64,000 nt of DNA. It comes from Apiospora phragmitis. Its lineage: Eukaryota > Ascomycota > Sordariomycetes > Amphisphaeriales > Apiosporaceae. The translations under genes and the position numbers were made by a program. How positions within the stretch are numbered: the stretch's first letter is position 1; each line of letters begins with the position of its first letter. The stretch is taken from assembly GCA_038363925.1 (NCBI GenBank), contig JAQQWL010000009.1:1488001-1552000 (forward strand), written 5' to 3'. This document shows positions 58,844-64,000 of the stretch, one piece after another. Below the pieces are notes generated by a model. The model ran no database searches. It worked only from the letters and a program-made list of their open reading frames with translations, and was not told the origin of the DNA.

Positions 58844-61800
58844 TTAATTTAAGATAGCCTCAGATAGATGCTCAATAACCCGCTCAGATAACCAGGTTAA
58901 AGAGGGTGTGTTCACAATTTCCAGTGTCGTCAGGTCAACCCCTAGCTCAACTCTTAGTAAGTTTCGCACCTCGACGGCAGCTAAGGAGTCAATTCCGTAT
59001 GTCGAAATGGGACGTGCAAAGTCGAGTGGCTCCGTTAAACGGAGTATCTTCATCATGCGTTCATTCAGCGTTTGATTTGCCACCTCGAGAACTTTCCTCG
59101 GCCCCGCCTTGAAGCGAATCAAGGCCTGGATCTCTTCAAAATCCTTAGCGGCACTCATTCCACCGAGTGACCCATGTGCGTCCTGGTTGCCAGTTTTGCT
59201 GTCGTTATGTAGCGACAGGAGTCCTGAGAACCGGGCATCGTGGGCAAGTGGCGAGTGACGAGGTTGAGGAACCCGAAGGCCGGTAATCATTTGTGAAGCG
59301 CTTGCAGGGTTTATGGGTGTGCCAGCCTGTTGCTGCATGGAGTAACCGACAATGGTGCGCAGAAGATATTCATCGATTGGATGCCAGATATTCTCGTCGT
59401 ACCGGCTCTTGAGCTCGTCCCTCTCAGAGATGTATCCAACGTCAGAGACGACGCCGAGATCCACAGAAGACGCGGGAAGCCCCAGAAGGTGCCTGTAAGA
59501 GGCAAATGCGTCGAGAAAGGTGTTCGCGGCGGCGTAGTTGGACTGACCTTTGCTGCCGCAGATGCCTGAGACGCTGGAGAGCATGGTGAAGAAATCCAAG
59601 TTCAGCCCGAGTTCAAGTGAAGTGTTGTGCAGATTCCAGGTTCCGTCCACCTTGCAGCGCAGGGCCGCATCATAATCCTTCAGGCTCATATTAATGAATG
59701 GGCCGTCCTCGAGAGCACGTCAGCGGCGTATGTGAGACTGGGTGTTAGTTATGCAGAGGGGTAACCTACATGGAGGACCATAGAGGCTTGTATGATACCA
59801 CCAATAAGCCTACCTTCCAGGGCTCTTCTTAAATCATCTTTACTTGTGACGTCCCCCTGAATCAAATCCACATGGCAGCCAAGGGCTCGCACGTTGCGAG
59901 CCACGTTCCTTGACTGATCGTCATTGCACCCACTTCTCGACAATACTGCCAGTCGTCTCGCACCATTCTTGGCCAGCCAGACAGCAATGCTTGAACAAAG
60001 CCCTCGAAGCCCGCCGACTATGAAATAACACACGTCGCTCCTCAAGCACACCGCTCGCCGAAGTGGGCGGACAGGGACCTGTATGTTGGTTTCGTGTACC
60101 CGGCTGATTACGAGCTTTCCAATGTGCTTCCCTTCCCGGATGCAACGCAGCGCATTTGATACATCAGTGAAGCGAAAGGATTGCATGGGCTGTATGGGGT
60201 GGATGTGGCCACCGGCGGCTAAGCGGAAAGCTTCCGAGAGAAGCCTGTAGACCCTGTGAGTTCATGGAACCTGTGCCCAAGTGTCTAAGTACATACCTGG
60301 CCACTATATCATCGCTGATCTCATCGTGGGAGAGATCAAGAGCCCGAAAAGACGCGTTTCGGTTGAATGGCTCCATTGGGAGCGCGCTCCGGTCCACAAT
60401 GTCTCTTTTCCCAATCTCGACCATCGTGCCGCCCTTAGCAATAATTCGCCATGATTCTTGCAAGAGCTCGCCCGACAAAGAGTTTAAGACGATGTTGACA
60501 CCTTTACCATCCGTTTGCTTCAAGATTCCTGAAGCAAATGCAGTGGTTCGCGAGGAAAAGATGTGGCTGTCTGGAATATCGTAGGTTTCCTTCAGGAAAG
60601 CCCGCTTTTCCTGTGTGCCTACCGTGGCATAAACCTATGGAGCGCATTAGCTAAAGACCAGCGATACCTCCTGCGTACTTCCATCACGGTTTATAGAGAA
60701 ACATATACCTCGGCTCCGACATATCGGCACAACTGAATGGCAGCTAGACCCACCCCTCCTGCAGCGGAATGGATTAACACCGTGTTTCCACGCTGCATGT
60801 CGGCCAGATGGAAAAGCGAGCGAATGCACGTCATAAAAACACAGGGCATTGTGGCAGCTTCCTCGAAACTTAGAGTGTCCGGAATGGCGTGGACCACTCG
60901 GACGTTCGCTTGGACGCGGTTGCCAAATGAGCCTTTCCTGAAGAAAGCCACGCGCTCGCCAGGTTTGAAAGAGGTGACATCGGGCGCGATGCGCATGATA
61001 ACACCGCTTCCCTCGGCGCCAAGCACATACTCATTCTCGGGGACCAGTCCAATGACGGTGGCGACGTCTTTGAAGTTGACACCGGAAGCCAACACATCGA
61101 TCTCGACAAAGCCAGGCGGTAAGGGGGCCGGCCCATCTGTGACCTCACTGTATTGGAGCGAGTCGAGGTTTCCCACACGCTCGGCTTGTAACCTAATGGT
61201 ACTCTTCGCATCAGCAATAACTGTCATGCATGTTGGCTTGCCGGCAGATTCTTCGTCTCTAGCCGCGTTCAGGAGGGTGTCCGGAAGCACACGACTGATA
61301 TGAAGCCTGCCATGACGCTCAACAAACTCGTAGTCCTGGGGGTAATCGCTATTACCCGTTTTATCGAGCAAGTCTAAACATCTCAGGATGGCGTGGATTG
61401 TCGTAGCTCCTGTTGCTCTTTCGGTGTCGAGGTTGATGATACGGAGGAACGGCGTCTCGTTACGAACCGTCCTGAAAAGACCGTTTACCAAAGCCCTATT
61501 TGGTTCGGTCACAGATAGTTGTGCACCTGAGGTAACCCAGAGGATATCACACTCCTTGGCTACCAAAGTTTGCAACAAGGCCCACTGATGATGGTCAAGT
61601 GTAGACATGATCTGGGACCGCAGCTCGTCAACTACGACAACCTTGGACCCTCTTGGAACGTCCATGATGTCGGGGGAGAGATAATCCTGCACGATAACTC
61701 TTGTAGAGTACTTTGCACTTCATGTGCTAGGTTCGTATTGAAATGTACAGCCAATAGGTCCCGAGATATTGGTGATGATTGCTTTGTTGTGATCTTGCGA

Positions 61801-64000
61801 GCCAGCGCTACCATACCCGACCGCCAGAGAATGTTGAATTTGGGGGGTACTAATTCGGAATCATTGAACTCCTCAATTCTTCCAAAGTTGAGGAGCAGCA
61901 CGAATTGGTCATCATGTAAGCTATTGCCAACCCGCTGCAGTATGGGCGACAGTCCCTCAACCAGAGTCGCAGGTAACTGAACAATAGCCAAGTAGAAACG
62001 AGACGTAGTCGTGTCGGATGTGTGTTCGATGTCAAGAAATCGGAATTCGGCATTCCGAAGTCCTGTGTTCATCCGCTGCACCTCAAATAGGTTCTGTGAG
62101 TTGCTGGTAACATAGGTATATTGCGAGAAGCCTCTTCGCAAGGGGTGATCGCAGTTAGGCTTCTGTAACCAGACGGGTGAGAAGCTCGTTGGGTCTAGGT
62201 TGATCTCCAAAACTGCGAGGCGAGGATTCTTGAAGGACACCAAATCAATGAGCCTTTGCGCGGTGAGCGGAGCTTGTACCATGTCGTTGGCGCTAGTATC
62301 GACCAAGGTCTCTTTTACGAACTGATCAATGTCGGCCTTGGATGCCATGGTGATGTCATTGTCCCAGGCAAGGTGACAATATGTATGAGGCGGAGATGTG
62401 TTACCATTGTTGTTGAAAGCCGCGCACCGCATGCTTTTCATCCCGAGTACCATGTGACCGTTGCTCGGGTCGTAGGCCGAACAAGATGGAGAATAGTTTT
62501 GGACGAGATCTCTTCGTCCTATACCGACGTACTCGGCCGTGGCGTTAGACCATGCCTCATTCGTTGGGGACTGTAGTCCGGAATGTACGATGAGGCTGTC
62601 GATCTCGAGTGGTACCAGGGCGACATTGATGTTGCTTAAGTCACCCTCCCACATGGAGGAGATAACGCTTTGGAAGCACCCGTCCATAGAGGCTGGATGC
62701 AATGGATAATTGCTCTGTGCCCAATCACTAGCTGGCGGCGTCAGCGAGATCCGAGCTCTCCCCTTCCGTAGTCCCATGGTGTAATCCATTGAAAGAATGC
62801 TCCGGAACGCTGGCCCGAAGTTGATCCCATATCCAGATATCTTCTTGTACCACGCCGATTGTGAATATGGGTGTTCGAAAGGGTCGAACGTGTGTTCCGG
62901 CGCCTTTGATGGTTCAGACTTAGTGTCAATGCGGATGAGGCCGGATGCATGGTCACTCCACGTGTCCTTGCTCATAACCGACACCTTGAACTCATACCAA
63001 GAGCTTTCCAAGCCGCGGCACACTTTTAGACTCAGGTTGAGTAATGGCGGAGTTGAAGAAGGATCCAATACCAATGTCTTGAGGAACTTGATTTTCCTCA
63101 GTTGATACATGTACGCTTTTGGAGGATCTCCTTTCCAGGTCGTCATGTAGGTGGCCTGGTAGACACCGGCCATCGCTGTACAGACGTAAGCGGCACCAGG
63201 AAAAACAATGCTATTTCCCAGCTTGTGGTCCCTAAGCCAGCCATTGTTTTCAATTCTTAGTCGGTTCTGCCAAATCGGATTTTCCCACGGGGTTCCGAGG
63301 AGCTTGGTGCCAAGAAGGTCGTGTCGGACGAATGGGCGGAACCGCCAATCCTTACTTGCCAGACTCTCGTGCCAGTGCTTCGTTGAATGATTCCACTGAT
63401 AGTTCGGCAGATCCACGATGAAGGATGGTGACTTATCCTGTAGTTCATTGACTTTGTAGAGGTCAATGGATGCTCCAGCCGTGAAAAGCTTTCCCGCCAT
63501 CGAGTACAAAGCATTCAAAGGCTCTGGGCCTCTTTTTGCGACCGATGAATAAGTCGGAGAAGTAGTAAGATGACACTCAGCATCAAAAATCTGTGCCACA
63601 GGGCCGGCGAGAGTGTTAGATGGTCCAATTTCGACAAAGAAGTTGGGCCTGTGCTTTTCCTGGACCATACTGCCAACAGCCTGTCGAAAACGTACTGGTG
63701 ATGTCATGTTATTCACCCAGTACAGTGCGTCTGGTATGCCATGCCACTCTTTTCCGGTTACGGAGGAGAAAATGGAAACTCCGCTGCGCTGATGGCTCAG
63801 TCCCACAGGATTGTTGTCAAGCAATCGGGCATACTCAGTGGCAGTCTTGCTCATATATGTGGAGTGGTAAGCCATGTCGACCTTCAACATCCGTGCAAAA
63901 TGACCATCTCTCTGTACGGCGGCCATGACTTCTTTCAAAGACTGGACTGTGCCCGATAAGGTCAAGCTCGATGGGCTATTGAAGCAGGCAATCTGGACCG
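58844..64000 (-). CDS. Highly reducing polyketide synthase, 3' part (AT end, DH, ER, KR, ACP), one frameshift
   Basis: Exons 64,000-60,709, 60,634-60,297, 60,253-59,770 and 59,707-58,844 carry about 1,658 residues; the start lies beyond the window. Order: the AT end (MLKVDMAYHS; FFVEIGPSNTLAGPV), DH (LRDHKLGNSIVFPGAAYV with catalytic His; HPASMDGCFQ with Asp), ER (NFKDVATVIGLVPENEYVLG, SAAGGVGLAAIQLCRYV, LNSLSGELLQ), KR (YFIVGGLRGLCSSIAVWLAK; NYAAANTFLDAF) and ACP (YGIDSLAAVEVRNLL, Ser for phosphopantetheine). The stretch between DH and ER is too short for a methyltransferase domain. KS is outside the window; no thioesterase or reductase domain follows the ACP. At 61,672-61,676 a run of five G (C on the coding strand) puts the frame out by one base: upstream frame ends ...ELSCRIISPP, downstream continues DIMDVPRGSKVVVVDEL. 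One more base would make all four exons add up to a whole number of codons. So this is either a recent lesion or a homopolymer error. Product unknown. Confidence 0.88.

Noticed and set aside
1..64000. CRISPR array, riboswitch, rRNA or bacterial operon features
   Set aside because: None seen; gene structure is eukaryotic throughout.

Overview
The window looks like a chromosome segment of a filamentous ascomycete (Pezizomycotina, most like Sordariomycetes). The evidence is short spliceosomal introns (43-74 bp, GT...AG, CTAAC-type branch sites), fungus-specific families (a Crb2/Rad9-type tandem-BRCT protein, a highly reducing PKS, HET/NB-ARC/TPR and DUF3435 genes), and a long AT-rich block with the signature of repeat-induced point mutation (RIP): CA and TG largely converted to TA while CG is kept.

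Left part (1-26,100), normal composition. Two genes look intact: a secreted clan GH-A glycosidase (922-2549, five exons) and a conserved low-complexity protein (7169-8203, minus). A Crb2/Rad9-like checkpoint protein (20,327-23,862, minus) and a small secreted cysteine-rich protein (19,514-19,796) are each recognisable along their length but carry one single-base frameshift. Among them lie broken genes: a membrane-anchored PAN-like protein (2903-3706), a cytochrome P450 with an internal deletion (15,270-16,906), the tail of a fungal sulfotransferase-like protein (16,979-17,293) and an NAD-dependent epimerase cut off at the edge of the AT-rich block (25,253-26,105). Gene-free stretches are long (3.7-7.2 kb, 8.2-14.9 kb).

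Middle part (26,106-58,200), RIP-degraded and nested. A 5'-truncated LINE (26,251-36,600) is split by a complete 7.8-kb Ty3/Gypsy chromovirus-type retrotransposon (27,982-35,761, target duplication CCTAC). Then come a pogo/Fot-like transposase relic (minus, to 38,187), a DUF3435 tyrosine-recombinase-like relic (39,640-41,000) and a longer LINE copy (about 41,400-48,124), itself split by a 1.9-kb pogo-like element with inverted repeats and a TA duplication (43,231-45,155). Last is a HET-NB-ARC-TPR gene relic on the minus strand (58,528 to about 48,600), split by a second, oppositely oriented copy of the same Gypsy family (49,568-57,208, target duplication TCGGT).

Right edge (58,844-64,000): the 3' two thirds of a highly reducing polyketide synthase on the minus strand (AT end, DH, ER, KR, ACP), running off the window, with one single-base frameshift in a homopolymer. 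The P450, epimerase and sulfotransferase fragments could be debris of secondary-metabolite genes, but this is inference.

The most unusual signals are: an antisense cysteine-motif ORF inside both Gypsy copies, GC-rich and little mutated in one of them; RIP confined to one strand over the 3' half of both Gypsy elements; an immune-receptor-type gene mutated like a transposon and then (or before) split by one; and three otherwise well-preserved genes each interrupted by a single-base indel.
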